NCBI RefSeq assembly: GCF_006716865.1
Contig: NZ_VFPT01000001.1
Coordinates: 2,661,001-2,725,000 of the forward strand
Source of the DNA: Roseinatronobacter monicus
Lineage (GTDB): Bacteria > Pseudomonadota > Alphaproteobacteria > Rhodobacterales > Rhodobacteraceae
Direction: 5' to 3'
Length of the DNA stretch: 64,000 bases
Shown here: positions 18,488 through 27,427 of the stretch, in pieces
Layout: each line of letters opens with the position of its first letter
Numbering within the stretch: the stretch's first letter is position 1
Translations under genes and position numbers: made by a program
Notes under the pieces: model-generated
What the model was told of the DNA's origin: nothing
The model's input: only the letters and a program-made list of their open reading frames with translations
Databases searched by the model: none

Positions 18488-18907
18488 TTACCAGCCAAAC
18501 TGGATCAGAACGCCGGATTGCCCGCCGGTCTGGTGAATATCCGCTTGCGTGCCGCGCCCGAATTGCAGGATCGTCTGGTGATTGTTGTCGCCATCCTGCA
18601 CCAGATTGGCACTGTGACCACTGCCCCTTTGGTGAATTTCCGCGCTGTTATTGGCCCCGTTCTGCTGGACCTGCGCGGTGTTGTTGCGCCCCCTTGCAGC
18701 ATTCGGCGCGCCACGGCGCAGCGCGCACAGCGTCGAGAGCGTGGCGCGAGAGCCGCGCAGACTGGGACTGTCGCGCGCCATGCAGGCAATTTGCGCCAGC
18801 GAGGGGGATTTGGCCAGCGCACCCGTTGCGGGCAAGCCCAGCACGATGGCCAGCGCGGCAACTACGGCACCGCGCGGCAGGATGTGAGATGAGATACGGG
18901 TAAACAT
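18488..18907 (-). CDS. Curlin-repeat protein (CsgA/CsgB-like minor subunit)
   Basis: 139 residues with a signal peptide ending near ATGALA. An N-terminal Cys-containing region (about 35-70) is followed by curlin half-repeats from residue 75. Glutamines at 82, 93, 104, 115 and 126 are 11 residues apart, each in a Q-x-G-x-x-N-like unit. That periodicity is the hallmark of curli amyloid subunits, which form stacked beta-solenoid strands outside the cell. It is the last gene of a three-gene curli cluster with csgH and a longer curlin. It has fewer repeats than the longer curlin and a distinct N-terminus, so it may be the nucleator or minor subunit. Confidence 0.82.
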   Translation of the reverse strand: MFTRISSHILPRGAVVAALAIVLGLPATGALAKSPSLAQIACMARDSPSLRGSRATLSTLCALRRGAPNAARGRNNTAQVQQNGANNSAEIHQRGSGHSANLVQDGDNNHQTILQFGRGTQADIHQTGGQSGVLIQFGW

Positions 18908-18945
18908 AAGCGGTATCCTTTCATAGCGGGGGTTTTACGCTGATC

Positions 18946-19332
18946 CTACAACCCGGCAGAGCGGCAGGTTTTGCTTTGCCCATTGGCCTTGACGGTCATT
19001 TCGGCCTGAAACTCTTGCGCCTTGCCGCTGAAGCGGGCCTCGCCCAATGTGGCTTTCTCGCCTGATTTCAGATCGAATTCGCCACCCTGACGGATGGTGG
19101 AGCGGCCACCGGCGCTGCGCTGGTCTATCTCCAGCTGATACGTGCCGCGCACCGCTTGCGCGGCCTGTGCTGTCGCTGTGATCGTGACCTGACGGTTGCT
19201 TTCCGACAGTTCCAACGCGCAGACCAGTGCTTCGGGGGGTTTGGTGCTGCCAGCTTGAGAGGTCGCCAGAGAGGCTGTGCAGGCCGCACCTGTGATGACA
19301 AGCGCTGCAATCGAATATGGTATCGCGGACAT
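18946..19332 (-). CDS. csgH: CsgH-like curli assembly chaperone
   Basis: 128-residue periplasmic protein: signal peptide, then a small beta-rich domain with VTITATAQ, YQLEIDQRSAGGRSTIRQGGEF and FQAEMTVKANG, plus two cysteines (VCALEL and KTCRS) placed to form a disulfide. This fits CsgH, the alphaproteobacterial counterpart of CsgC, which keeps curlin from polymerising in the periplasm. The start at 19332 follows AAGGAG; the open frame to 19395 overlaps the end of the upstream curlin. It lies between two curlin genes on the same strand, which supports the call. Confidence 0.8.
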   Translation of the reverse strand: MSAIPYSIAALVITGAACTASLATSQAGSTKPPEALVCALELSESNRQVTITATAQAAQAVRGTYQLEIDQRSAGGRSTIRQGGEFDLKSGEKATLGEARFSGKAQEFQAEMTVKANGQSKTCRSAGL

Positions 19333-19391
19333 GGGGATTCTCCTTTTTTGCGTGCAGGCCAGGGGCAGACCGCCCCCGGCGCGTTTGCAGA

Positions 19392-19835
19392 TCACTCCTG
19401 AATGATCAGCACCACATTGCCATTGCCGTGCTGGGTTGCGTTGGCGGTGTTGCCGCGCCCTGTCTGGATCACGCCGACCGCGTTGCGGTTGCCGCCCTGA
19501 TTGACAGTTGCATCATTGTGGCACCCCATCTGCGCAACACCAGCAATATTGCGCCGACCGCTCTGGGCCGTGTCGGCGACATTGTTGCAGCCGGATTGCC
19601 CGACAACCACGCGGTTGCGCGCGCCGTCTTGGGTGTTGAGCGACAGGTTGCTGCGCCCGCGCTGCGTGATCGTGACCCGCTGGCGCACGCCGGTTTGTGA
19701 TGTGGCGATAGCATTGTCACGCCCCCATTGATCGACGCTGACACGGTTCGAGCCGGCATCGGCGGGCAAGGCCGTCAGGGCGATGGCGAAAGCAAGAGCA
19801 GAACCGGCGATTTTGGATGTGAATGTGAAGGTCAT
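19392..19835 (-). CDS. Major curlin-repeat protein (CsgA-like)
   Basis: 147 residues with a signal peptide to about residue 27 (ALTALPADA). The rest is built from curlin half-repeats in perfect register: Gln at 36, 47, 58, 69, 80, 91, 102, 113, 124, 135 and 146, exactly 11 apart with no indel. Curlins assemble into surface amyloid fibres. Two repeat units carry Cys at matching positions 22 apart (83 and 105), unusual in a curlin. It is the first gene of the cluster. No csgG, csgE or csgF is present in the window, so secretion must use genes elsewhere. Confidence 0.85.
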   Translation of the reverse strand: MTFTFTSKIAGSALAFAIALTALPADAGSNRVSVDQWGRDNAIATSQTGVRQRVTITQRGRSNLSLNTQDGARNRVVVGQSGCNNVADTAQSGRRNIAGVAQMGCHNDATVNQGGNRNAVGVIQTGRGNTANATQHGNGNVVLIIQE

Positions 19836-20086
19836 GAAGGTAACTCCTGAGCATGTGTCTGGAATGCTGCGGGTCGCTGCCGCAGCGGTTCAAAGCGCGG
19901 TTGATCCGCTGACCCGAACCTGCCGCCAAGACCAGATGACGGGCAATATCGCGCGCCCGTTAGCTGATAACACCCGCAGTGCTATGCCATAGCGGCGCGG
20001 GGGGATGCGCCGTGAAATCGCCGAAAAGGTGTTCTATTCCAGCCGCTTGCGGCGTCGGCCCTGCGCCCCATGCCGGGCAACGCAAA

Positions 20087-20111
20087 ACGCGCGCCAATAT
20101 CTGGCGCGCGT
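20087..20111 (-). terminator. Rho-independent terminator of the cellulose operon
   Basis: Nine-base perfect stem (ACGCGCGCC/GGCGCGCGT) with a 7-base loop. On the minus strand it is followed by TTTT. It lies about 70 bp after the last gene of the bcs operon. The remaining 19836-20182 sequence shows no gene and must also hold the promoter of the curli cluster. Confidence 0.7.
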
Positions 20112-20182
20112 GATGAGGGTGGTGTCACGGATTGGGGCCGCAGCCCTGCCGCATCTGCCGCACAGCTATTGCGGCGCGCAGG

Positions 20183-21613
20183 TTACGGGCCTTGGGTCGC
20201 GTTCAGGCCCTCGCGGGTTTCGGCGGTGGCGAGTTGGGAATGCAGCCGCTCGAACTCGGCGCGCGCACGTGGGCGCTGGCCTGAATTCAGATAGGCATAG
20301 GCGCGCAGCATCGCCAGATCACGGCGCAGCGCACCGCTTAGGGTTTCCAGCGCATCGAAATGTCCAATCGCCTGTCGGAAGTCACCTGCGCGATAAGCCC
20401 GCACGCCGCGCTGATCCGGAACGATGCCTTCCAGTTCGCGGTGCTGCGTGTCGGACAAGCGCACCTGCGAGGCCGTGTGCGCCGCTTGCTCGGTCATGTT
20501 CATCGACAGATAGGACAGCGCCAGACCGAAATGCGCATCGCGGCGCACATTGGGGCCCAAAGCATCGCCTGCCCGTGCCGCCGCCTGAAACCCAATCAGC
20601 GCTTCGGTCGGGCGATCATGGCTATAGGCGCACCAAGAGCGTTCATACAGCACATCCAGCGAGCGTGGCGCGGTAGAGGCGGCCAGACAACTGGCGAATT
20701 GTTCCTGTTCCTTCAGGCGGCGCGTTTGGGCAAGACGCCCATCGCCGCGCAAGGGCAAGGCCCCCGCATTGGGGGCGGCTTGTACGGGCGCGCGGGCCGG
20801 GGCAGAGGCAACTGGCGCTGCACTGGGCTGCGACGGGGCAGCGGGTGGCGGTGTCGCGGCGGCGGCCATAGGGGTTGATTGCGCAGGTGCCGCTCCCCCC
20901 AGCAAGCGGGTTTCAAGCTGGTCAAGCTGGGACGCGGCCCCCGGATTGGACCGGCGCGCGACGCCAAACAATTCCTGCAACTCGGTGCGCGTGGCAATGG
21001 CGCTGGATTTCTCCAGCGTGGGCTGCATCTGCGCATAGCTCTGGCATGATTGTAGCGTGTTGCGATAGGTGGTCATGGCCGCCGGTTTCTGGTCGGCGAG
21101 CACATACATATCGGCCAGAAGCCATGCGTTGTTTATCCGCTCGCATGTCATCAGAGAGGGGGACCGGCGCGCAATGGCAATCGCATTGCTGGCATTGCGC
21201 GCGGTGACGGCGGTGTCAAAATTCTCCTGCGCTTCATTCGTTTCCAGCACGCGCAGCATTTCGGCCGAAGGGGACCAGCCAGCACCGGCCTGCCGCCCCT
21301 GTTCGATCAACTGACGCGCGGCGTTGTAGTCGCGCCGTTCGATCTGCCGCCAGATCGCGCCTTCATCGACACTGGCCTGCACATTCGGGGCCAGCACTGC
21401 GTTCAGGTCTGACGGGGGCTGCCAATCGGGAAAGGCGATTCTGAGCCTGCGCAATTCGGCCTGAGTCGAGGCCGTGTCATTTTGTTGCAGATAGTACCGC
21501 AAGGCGCGCAGATCATCAAAACCGGCTGTCTGCGCGAATACCGGAGCGCTGGCGAGTGCCAGCAGCACGGCAGTGATGGCACACAGGCGGGGGTGCGGGG
21601 TGCGGGGTGTCAT
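20183..21613 (-). CDS. TPR-type periplasmic protein at the end of the bcs operon
   Basis: About 476 residues: a signal peptide (ITAVLLALASAPVFA), helical repeats to about residue 240 (AIWRQIERRDYNAARQLIEQGR, AWLLADMYVLADQKPAAMTTYRNTL), a Pro/Ala-rich disordered linker (about 250-295), and a second helical repeat block to the end (FGLALSYLSMNMTEQAAHTAS, AYLNSGQRPRARAEFERL). Its start overlaps the bcsZ stop as ATGA. The position and TPR make-up recall the periplasmic part of BcsC, the cellulose export protein, but there is no outer-membrane beta-barrel. It could scaffold export together with a separate barrel protein. The exact role is not known. Confidence 0.7.
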   Translation of the reverse strand: MTPRTPHPRLCAITAVLLALASAPVFAQTAGFDDLRALRYYLQQNDTASTQAELRRLRIAFPDWQPPSDLNAVLAPNVQASVDEGAIWRQIERRDYNAARQLIEQGRQAGAGWSPSAEMLRVLETNEAQENFDTAVTARNASNAIAIARRSPSLMTCERINNAWLLADMYVLADQKPAAMTTYRNTLQSCQSYAQMQPTLEKSSAIATRTELQELFGVARRSNPGAASQLDQLETRLLGGAAPAQSTPMAAAATPPPAAPSQPSAAPVASAPARAPVQAAPNAGALPLRGDGRLAQTRRLKEQEQFASCLAASTAPRSLDVLYERSWCAYSHDRPTEALIGFQAAARAGDALGPNVRRDAHFGLALSYLSMNMTEQAAHTASQVRLSDTQHRELEGIVPDQRGVRAYRAGDFRQAIGHFDALETLSGALRRDLAMLRAYAYLNSGQRPRARAEFERLHSQLATAETREGLNATQGP

Positions 21614-22686
21614 AATGGCACACATTCTGGCATCGCCTCATTTGCGGCAAACATCGAAAACAATTGCAACGTGGCGGGGTAATAGGCCTGATCTGCCGAA
21701 AAGGGAGGGATCAGCGCGCCAAGGCTGCGCTGTGACGTACAGATGACCAACCCTGCCAAGGCCTGATAGCCCGGCTCGGTGCTGGATTCGAGAACGACAC
21801 CTGACAGCGGTTCGACCACAGTCGGCACACCCAGACCGGGTTGTGATGTGCGTTCATAGACAGAGGCCATGCGCCGCACGGCCATATGCTGCTGCAACCC
21901 CGACCAGATCAGAAACAGCGGCACGCGCATCGCCTCATAGCCGGTGTTTTGCGACAATGTCTCGGACGCGCCGATGCCCTGCGCCGAGATATCGACCCAA
22001 TCGGGCACCAGACCGTTCGTGGCAATGTCATTCAACAATACCTCGCCATGCTGCGCACAGGCGGCCAAAGCTGTCACGCCGGTCGCGGCGGCCAGATCGC
22101 GCATGGCCAGCGGCATGTAGTAAGACGGGTTCACCGACAGATGGGTGTCATGCTCAAACCCAAAGGCGGCAGGCAGGAAAACCAGTTTGTCGCTGGCACC
22201 GGGCATCGGTTTCATGCAGCTTGCCGCCAGCGCTTGCGCGATCTCAGCGGCCCGGTTCAGCAGGCTGCGGTCATTGAAACGCGCCGCGCCGCGCACCAGC
22301 GCCCAAGCATAGAACAAATCCCCATCCGAGGCGTTGTTGCGGTCGGGAACGGGGTTGGCCTGTTCCGGCAACCACCGCCACGCCAGCAACGCATCAGGAC
22401 GCACGGCAAGCTGCTGTTCGGTCCAGCGCAACATCTGGCGAAACGCGGCTTCGTCATCGAACATGGTGGCGGCAAGCATGCCGTAGCCCTGCCCCTCGGA
22501 ATGGCTGGCCTGTTGTTGCAGCGTGTCAACGACACGGCCATCCGACCGCAGAAACGCGGATTTCCAACTGTCCCAGATCGGGCGCGCGGGAAAAGCAGAA
22601 GCGCCCTGCCCCAAAGCCCCGGAATGCCCCGTCATGAGTGCCGCCCCGAGAGAGGTGCTGGCCGCCAGAAACATGCGTCGGTTCAT
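21610..22686 (-). CDS. bcsZ: Endo-1,4-beta-glucanase, glycoside hydrolase family 8
   Basis: 358-residue periplasmic cellulase that trims nascent glucan in cellulose operons. The family motif SEGQGYGM (63-70) contains the catalytic acid Glu64, and NNASDGDLFYAWAL (117-130) supplies the acidic residues of the second motif. The N-terminus NRRMFLAAS is followed by a hydrophobic stretch, a signal peptide of possible Tat type. The start at 22686 overlaps the bcsB stop as ATGA; the longer open frame lies inside bcsB. It is flanked by bcsB and the TPR gene. Confidence 0.92.
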   Translation of the reverse strand: MNRRMFLAASTSLGAALMTGHSGALGQGASAFPARPIWDSWKSAFLRSDGRVVDTLQQQASHSEGQGYGMLAATMFDDEAAFRQMLRWTEQQLAVRPDALLAWRWLPEQANPVPDRNNASDGDLFYAWALVRGAARFNDRSLLNRAAEIAQALAASCMKPMPGASDKLVFLPAAFGFEHDTHLSVNPSYYMPLAMRDLAAATGVTALAACAQHGEVLLNDIATNGLVPDWVDISAQGIGASETLSQNTGYEAMRVPLFLIWSGLQQHMAVRRMASVYERTSQPGLGVPTVVEPLSGVVLESSTEPGYQALAGLVICTSQRSLGALIPPFSADQAYYPATLQLFSMFAANEAMPECVPL

Positions 22687-24980
22687 GTCTTGTGTTCCCT
22701 TGTCGATATGACCAGCCGCAAGGCAACCACGGCAGACAGACTCGCGAGGCCAAGGATCAGGATGGTGAAGAAAATTGGCCGCGCAGACACGATATTGCCC
22801 ATTGCGGACCGGAAGTTCTGGCGCGACCACGGCTCTAGCAGAAGGGGCCTGCGATCTGGCGCAAGCCAGCTTTCCCAATGCCCCTCATGGGTCAGAACCG
22901 CGACTTGCCCACGCGGGCCACCGCCATTGGCGCGGGCATTGGCAACGGCATGTGCAATCGCGTGCATATCGCTGTCAGGGCCGCGCAGCATCCAGATTTC
23001 ATCGGGCCGCGCCGCATCGAGTTGAAACAAGACCGCCTTGCCGCGTTGTTGCATCAGCCATGTGTTCAACTGATCGCCGCTGCGGGGAAAGACGCGCTCG
23101 AACATCCATCTGCCCTGCTCCAGAACCGCGTCCACACCCGCGCTAAAGGCAAGAGACAGGCTGCGCTGCTCGCTGCGGCGTATCTGGAACGGGTCGCCCT
23201 GCCCCTGTGCGCCAAGCTCTGCCACAAGCGCGCTGCTTTCTTCTGGCAACAGCACCGCATCTTCCAGCAAGCGCCGGTCCGCATTGTAGTGGCCTGTCGG
23301 GATAGACCCCAGATCATCCAACGAAATCAGATGCAGTTTTGATGGGCGGATGGCGGCGCGCGTGCGCGCAAGCGCGGCCTTGAGGGTCAGAACATCCATC
23401 TGCGAATACGCGCGCCCGCTCATTTCATTCAGGCTTAGGCTGTCCGGCGACAGGGCCGCGAAAGCAAGATCCATATCAGGAATATACATTGAGGGGCTGT
23501 AGGGCACATACAGCGTTGAGCTGTCACTGATCTGCAAAATGGGGGCTTCATTCACGGCGCAGGGCAGTGTCGGCGGATTGCCCGGCACAAACATCTCGAA
23601 GCTGAGAACATTCGTGCCCGGATGCATCAGGCGTGCCTCGAAATCGACGGGAAAGCGCGAAATCTGCACGCCGCCTTCGCCCCGCAAGGGAAGCAGGCGC
23701 ACCGAAGTTCCGTTGATTTTGAGAAGCAGCATAGCACCTTGGGGAAGGTCCGTTGCATAGGCGTAATCCAGATAGATCCGCGCTTTGGCGGCTGTCAGAA
23801 CAAGCCAGTCATCTGGCAGACGGAACGCGTGGTCACGGATCGCATAGCGCTGCGAGAAGCTTTCGGTTTCCACCCCGAAATCAGAGAAGGGAACGTTGAC
23901 CTCGGTCATGATCTGGGGCGGGCGCATGTCTTGTTGCTGTGCCTCGACCGCGTGAATGCCGGACAAAAGCTGCTCTGGCTGGGTGCCTTGCGCAACTTCC
24001 AGAACCATGACCACCGCCCCGTCACCGGCAAGGACGAACCTTATCCGGCTTTCAGACGCAGGAAGGATGGTGATGCGGGCATGATCGCGGGCGGCAGGTT
24101 GCGTGGTCCAGTAATCGGTAAAGCTGAACAGCAACGGGGTTCCGGTTAGCGCCTGATTGAAGCGTGCGACCAGAAAATCGCGCCAGATTTCGGCCTCCGA
24201 GCCCAAGGTTTCAATCCCGCGAATTTCAACGGAACGCCCGCCGGATGACTGCGCGGCAAGCGCCATCATGAACCCGTCAATGCCCATCAGGTTCGCGCGG
24301 ATGGAATCGGAATCTGACCGCACCACAAGACCACTGCGCGACAGGTCGAGATCGGTCCACAGATCGAAAGACGCTTCCGGCCCGCAGAAGATGCGATGCT
24401 GCTGGCGAAACTCGATCTGGACACGGTTGCGGCCGGATTGCAGCAGACCTTCCGGGATTGTGAACCGGTCAACCCCGATTGCTTCGAGATGGGTCAGATT
24501 CTGGGTGCCGACCTCTTGCCCGTTTACACTTAGCCGCATACGCGAGCGTTCAGGCAAATTATTGATCCCCGAAACAGTGGCGATCTGCAACACTGCCTCG
24601 CGGTCACTTCCGACAGAATAGAGGTCGAAATTAACCCATTCACGCTCTCCGGTGATGCGGGCGACGCCATTTTGGACAGGATAGCGCAGATCGGTCAGGC
24701 GCAGGGCTGAAATCCAGTGCGGCGCGGCACTGCCCTGTGCATCCTCATCCGTGCGCACCTGACGGCGCGTGGGATCAACCCTTGCACCTATATCTGCGGC
24801 GTCGACAGCTTGCGGCAGGCCCGGTGTGCCATCTTCTGGCATAATGATCTGAGCGCCCTCAGCGCTTTGCGCATGGGCAGGCGCTTGTGTCAAAAGGCCC
24901 AGCAGAGATAGCGCCGCCGCCATGCCCGCAACAAGGCCCGCGCGCCGGATCGGAATACGGGGCGTGATGGCAGCGCTCAT
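22683..24980 (-). CDS. bcsB: Cellulose synthase periplasmic subunit
   Basis: BcsB guides the emerging glucan through the periplasm and anchors to BcsA by a C-terminal membrane helix. Visible in the 765 residues: a signal peptide to about residue 38, carbohydrate-binding-like beta domains (WVNFDLYSVGSDREAVLQIATVSG, RNRVQIEFRQQHRIFCG), a second pair after residue 400 (LLKINGTSVRLLPL, NVLSFEMFVPG) and a C-terminal hydrophobic helix (FFTILILGLASLSAVVALRL). The start overlaps the bcsA stop as ATGA. Length and order match Rhodobacter-type BcsB. Confidence 0.93.
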   Translation of the reverse strand: MSAAITPRIPIRRAGLVAGMAAALSLLGLLTQAPAHAQSAEGAQIIMPEDGTPGLPQAVDAADIGARVDPTRRQVRTDEDAQGSAAPHWISALRLTDLRYPVQNGVARITGEREWVNFDLYSVGSDREAVLQIATVSGINNLPERSRMRLSVNGQEVGTQNLTHLEAIGVDRFTIPEGLLQSGRNRVQIEFRQQHRIFCGPEASFDLWTDLDLSRSGLVVRSDSDSIRANLMGIDGFMMALAAQSSGGRSVEIRGIETLGSEAEIWRDFLVARFNQALTGTPLLFSFTDYWTTQPAARDHARITILPASESRIRFVLAGDGAVVMVLEVAQGTQPEQLLSGIHAVEAQQQDMRPPQIMTEVNVPFSDFGVETESFSQRYAIRDHAFRLPDDWLVLTAAKARIYLDYAYATDLPQGAMLLLKINGTSVRLLPLRGEGGVQISRFPVDFEARLMHPGTNVLSFEMFVPGNPPTLPCAVNEAPILQISDSSTLYVPYSPSMYIPDMDLAFAALSPDSLSLNEMSGRAYSQMDVLTLKAALARTRAAIRPSKLHLISLDDLGSIPTGHYNADRRLLEDAVLLPEESSALVAELGAQGQGDPFQIRRSEQRSLSLAFSAGVDAVLEQGRWMFERVFPRSGDQLNTWLMQQRGKAVLFQLDAARPDEIWMLRGPDSDMHAIAHAVANARANGGGPRGQVAVLTHEGHWESWLAPDRRPLLLEPWSRQNFRSAMGNIVSARPIFFTILILGLASLSAVVALRLVISTREHKT

Positions 24981-27409
24981 GGCTGCTGCTCCATGCCACG
25001 CGTCAGGGTTTGCATCTGGCGATGGCCGATTGCGCCACTGCCCATCATGCCACGCGCGCCCCCGCCCATGTTGGCGGCAAATTCGGGATTGGTTATGGCG
25101 GGGTCAAACGCCTCTCCGAATGCCAGCAGATGGGCGGGTTGCGCGGCCCCTATCTCGCCCATGCGCGCACGCTCATGTGCGGCGCGCCGCCGTGCCGGTT
25201 CTGCCGCAAGGGCATGCATTGTGTGATAAACCGAGGTGAAGGCAAGCATGACGATATAGGCCATACCCTTGAGCATGGGCATCGGCTTGTTCTTGCTTTC
25301 GCGCACACGTTCCCACACGGCGCTGTCACCAAAGATCAGATAGGCAATCGTCTCGCGTACGATCATCGGTTGGTCAGGGTCGAAGCGCACGCCCAGAATA
25401 AGGCCCGAATTGGTGCGTTCGATATTTTTAACCTGAACGCGGATCGCATTTTCCAGATGGGGCGATTTTGGGAATTCAGGTGTGAAGTAAAACACATAGC
25501 CCGGCGTGATCGCTGTCATTTCGGCCAGATCGGTATCTGGCCCCGGCAGCAGTTTGATCCGCGCACCGCTGGTTGACGAGTCGAGGATTGTTGCCGCCGA
25601 AAAGCTGAACTGGCCATCCCGGCCAAAGGCTGCCACCGCAGGGGCCTGTGTCTCGAACCGTGGAACACCGCGGCGTTGCTGGCGCTCGGAAATGGCACGC
25701 AGCGCGGCAGAGACAATGATGAAGTTGAACACGGCCCAGCCGCCAACAATCGACAAGATTGTGTGATCGCCCGGGAACAGAACCCAGCGCACCGCAGCCG
25801 CCAACACCCCTAGCCCCGCAACCGCCCATAGCACCAGCAGTGGCTTGAACATGGGCGAGATGAAATCTTCTTCCAGCACTTCATCCTTGGCGGTCACATT
25901 GAACTTCGCGCCGCGCGGCTTGAACAGGATTTTTATGACGACACCGGACAGATAGGGTGCCTGCGCCGTTTCATACAATTCAGACACAAGCGACCATCTG
26001 ACACGGGCATAAAGCGCGTTTTGTACCATAAAGCTGACCGCCATGTAGCCGCCCATATAGACCAGCACTTCCTGAATGGTGGCGACGAAGATTTGCAGGC
26101 CGAAAAACAGATAGGCCAACGGCGCAAGGATAAAGGTCATCCGCACCAGCGGGAACAGCCAGAAGGTCATCGAATTGAGGTAGCACAGGCGTTGGGTCAG
26201 GCTCATGCCTTTGCGCCGCAGCGGATTTTTCAGCATCAGAAGCTGCATCATGCCCGCCGCCCAGCGCCCGCGCTGCTGGATAAGGCTGACAAAGGTTTCC
26301 GGCTGCAACCCGGCAATCATGGCATGATCGACATAGATGCTTTTCCAGCCGCGCGAGTGAATTTCCAGTGCGGTTTCAGCGTCTTCAGTGATCGTTTCGC
26401 CCGCAAAGCCGCCCACGTCATCCAGAGCTGCGCGCCGCAAAACCGAGGCAGAGCCACAGAAAAACGCGCCCCCCCAGCGGTCAAGGCCGCGATGGCCTAA
26501 ATGATAGAACATCTCGTTTTCGGGCGGGCAATCGGCACGCAGCCCGATATTACGCTCGATCGGGTCGGGGTTGAGAAAGAAATGCGGCGTCTGTACCAAA
26601 AACAGCTTCGGGTCTTCGACAAAATACCCGACGGTCCGCGCCAGAAAATCGCGTGACGGCACATGGTCTGCGTCAAACACCACCACCAGATCGCCGTCCA
26701 GCCGCTCCAGCGCGGCGGACATGTTGCCGGCCTTTGCATTCTCGTTTTTCGGGCGGGTAGAATACACCACACCCAACTGGGCGCATAGCTCTTGCAGATC
26801 GGCGCGGCGCTGGCGCGAGGCCCGCGCAAGTTCAGGGTCTTCACTGTTGCAGCGCTGGTCCGTGCCGCCATCGTCGCACAAAACGACGGTGCGCTTTTGC
26901 GCAGGATAATGCATGTTCTTGGCCGCAGACAAGGTGACGGCCAGCATCTCGGTCGGCTCGTTATAGCTGGGCACCAGAATATCGACGGTCGGCAGATTGG
27001 CCGCAGCAACCTTGGGCGGAAGCGAGCGTTCTACCGGATCTGCCGAGATGAACGAGCTGATAAAAAAGACAAAAATTGCATAGGTTTCAACGATGAACAG
27101 CGCCATCGCAATGGTGAAGGAGACCGGCATATCCAAGGGCGGCAGCGTTTCAGTGACGCGCCAGAACCAATAGCGCATGACAACCGCACTGGCGATGGCC
27201 AGCAGCAAGAAGCGCGCTACAATTTTCTTCGAGGTGAAGGGCTTGAGCGCGGCAACCGCAAGTACGGCGAACACCCCTAACGCGCCCTGCACCGCCGTCG
27301 AAGTGGGGATGCTTGCCAGTATCGCAATCGGCACCACAAGCGCAAACCACGCGAGTGCCAGCAACACCTCGGTCAGATTCAATTTCCGGTTGGCAATTAA
27401 TAAACTCAT
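24977..27409 (-). CDS. bcsA: Cellulose synthase catalytic subunit (UDP-forming)
   Basis: Inner-membrane processive glycosyltransferase that polymerises glucose from UDP-glucose and extrudes the chain. In 810 residues it shows N-terminal membrane spans, then the GT2 motifs in order: CDDGG (178-182), DAD (246-248), TED (341-343) and QQRGRW (378-383). More spans follow, then a PilZ c-di-GMP-binding domain with RGVPR (580-584, the RxxxR motif) and DSSTSG (610-615, DxSxxG). It should therefore be switched on by c-di-GMP. It begins 18 bp after bcsN and overlaps bcsB. Confidence 0.96.
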   Translation of the reverse strand: MSLLIANRKLNLTEVLLALAWFALVVPIAILASIPTSTAVQGALGVFAVLAVAALKPFTSKKIVARFLLLAIASAVVMRYWFWRVTETLPPLDMPVSFTIAMALFIVETYAIFVFFISSFISADPVERSLPPKVAAANLPTVDILVPSYNEPTEMLAVTLSAAKNMHYPAQKRTVVLCDDGGTDQRCNSEDPELARASRQRRADLQELCAQLGVVYSTRPKNENAKAGNMSAALERLDGDLVVVFDADHVPSRDFLARTVGYFVEDPKLFLVQTPHFFLNPDPIERNIGLRADCPPENEMFYHLGHRGLDRWGGAFFCGSASVLRRAALDDVGGFAGETITEDAETALEIHSRGWKSIYVDHAMIAGLQPETFVSLIQQRGRWAAGMMQLLMLKNPLRRKGMSLTQRLCYLNSMTFWLFPLVRMTFILAPLAYLFFGLQIFVATIQEVLVYMGGYMAVSFMVQNALYARVRWSLVSELYETAQAPYLSGVVIKILFKPRGAKFNVTAKDEVLEEDFISPMFKPLLVLWAVAGLGVLAAAVRWVLFPGDHTILSIVGGWAVFNFIIVSAALRAISERQQRRGVPRFETQAPAVAAFGRDGQFSFSAATILDSSTSGARIKLLPGPDTDLAEMTAITPGYVFYFTPEFPKSPHLENAIRVQVKNIERTNSGLILGVRFDPDQPMIVRETIAYLIFGDSAVWERVRESKNKPMPMLKGMAYIVMLAFTSVYHTMHALAAEPARRRAAHERARMGEIGAAQPAHLLAFGEAFDPAITNPEFAANMGGGARGMMGSGAIGHRQMQTLTRGMEQQP

Positions 27410-27427
27410 ACAAAACCTACCATTTGA

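Noticed and set aside
19392..19835. Tandem short repeats that might be a CRISPR-like array
   Set aside because: The periodicity is 33 bp of coding sequence in one frame, explained by 11-residue curlin units; there are no identical repeats with unique spacers.
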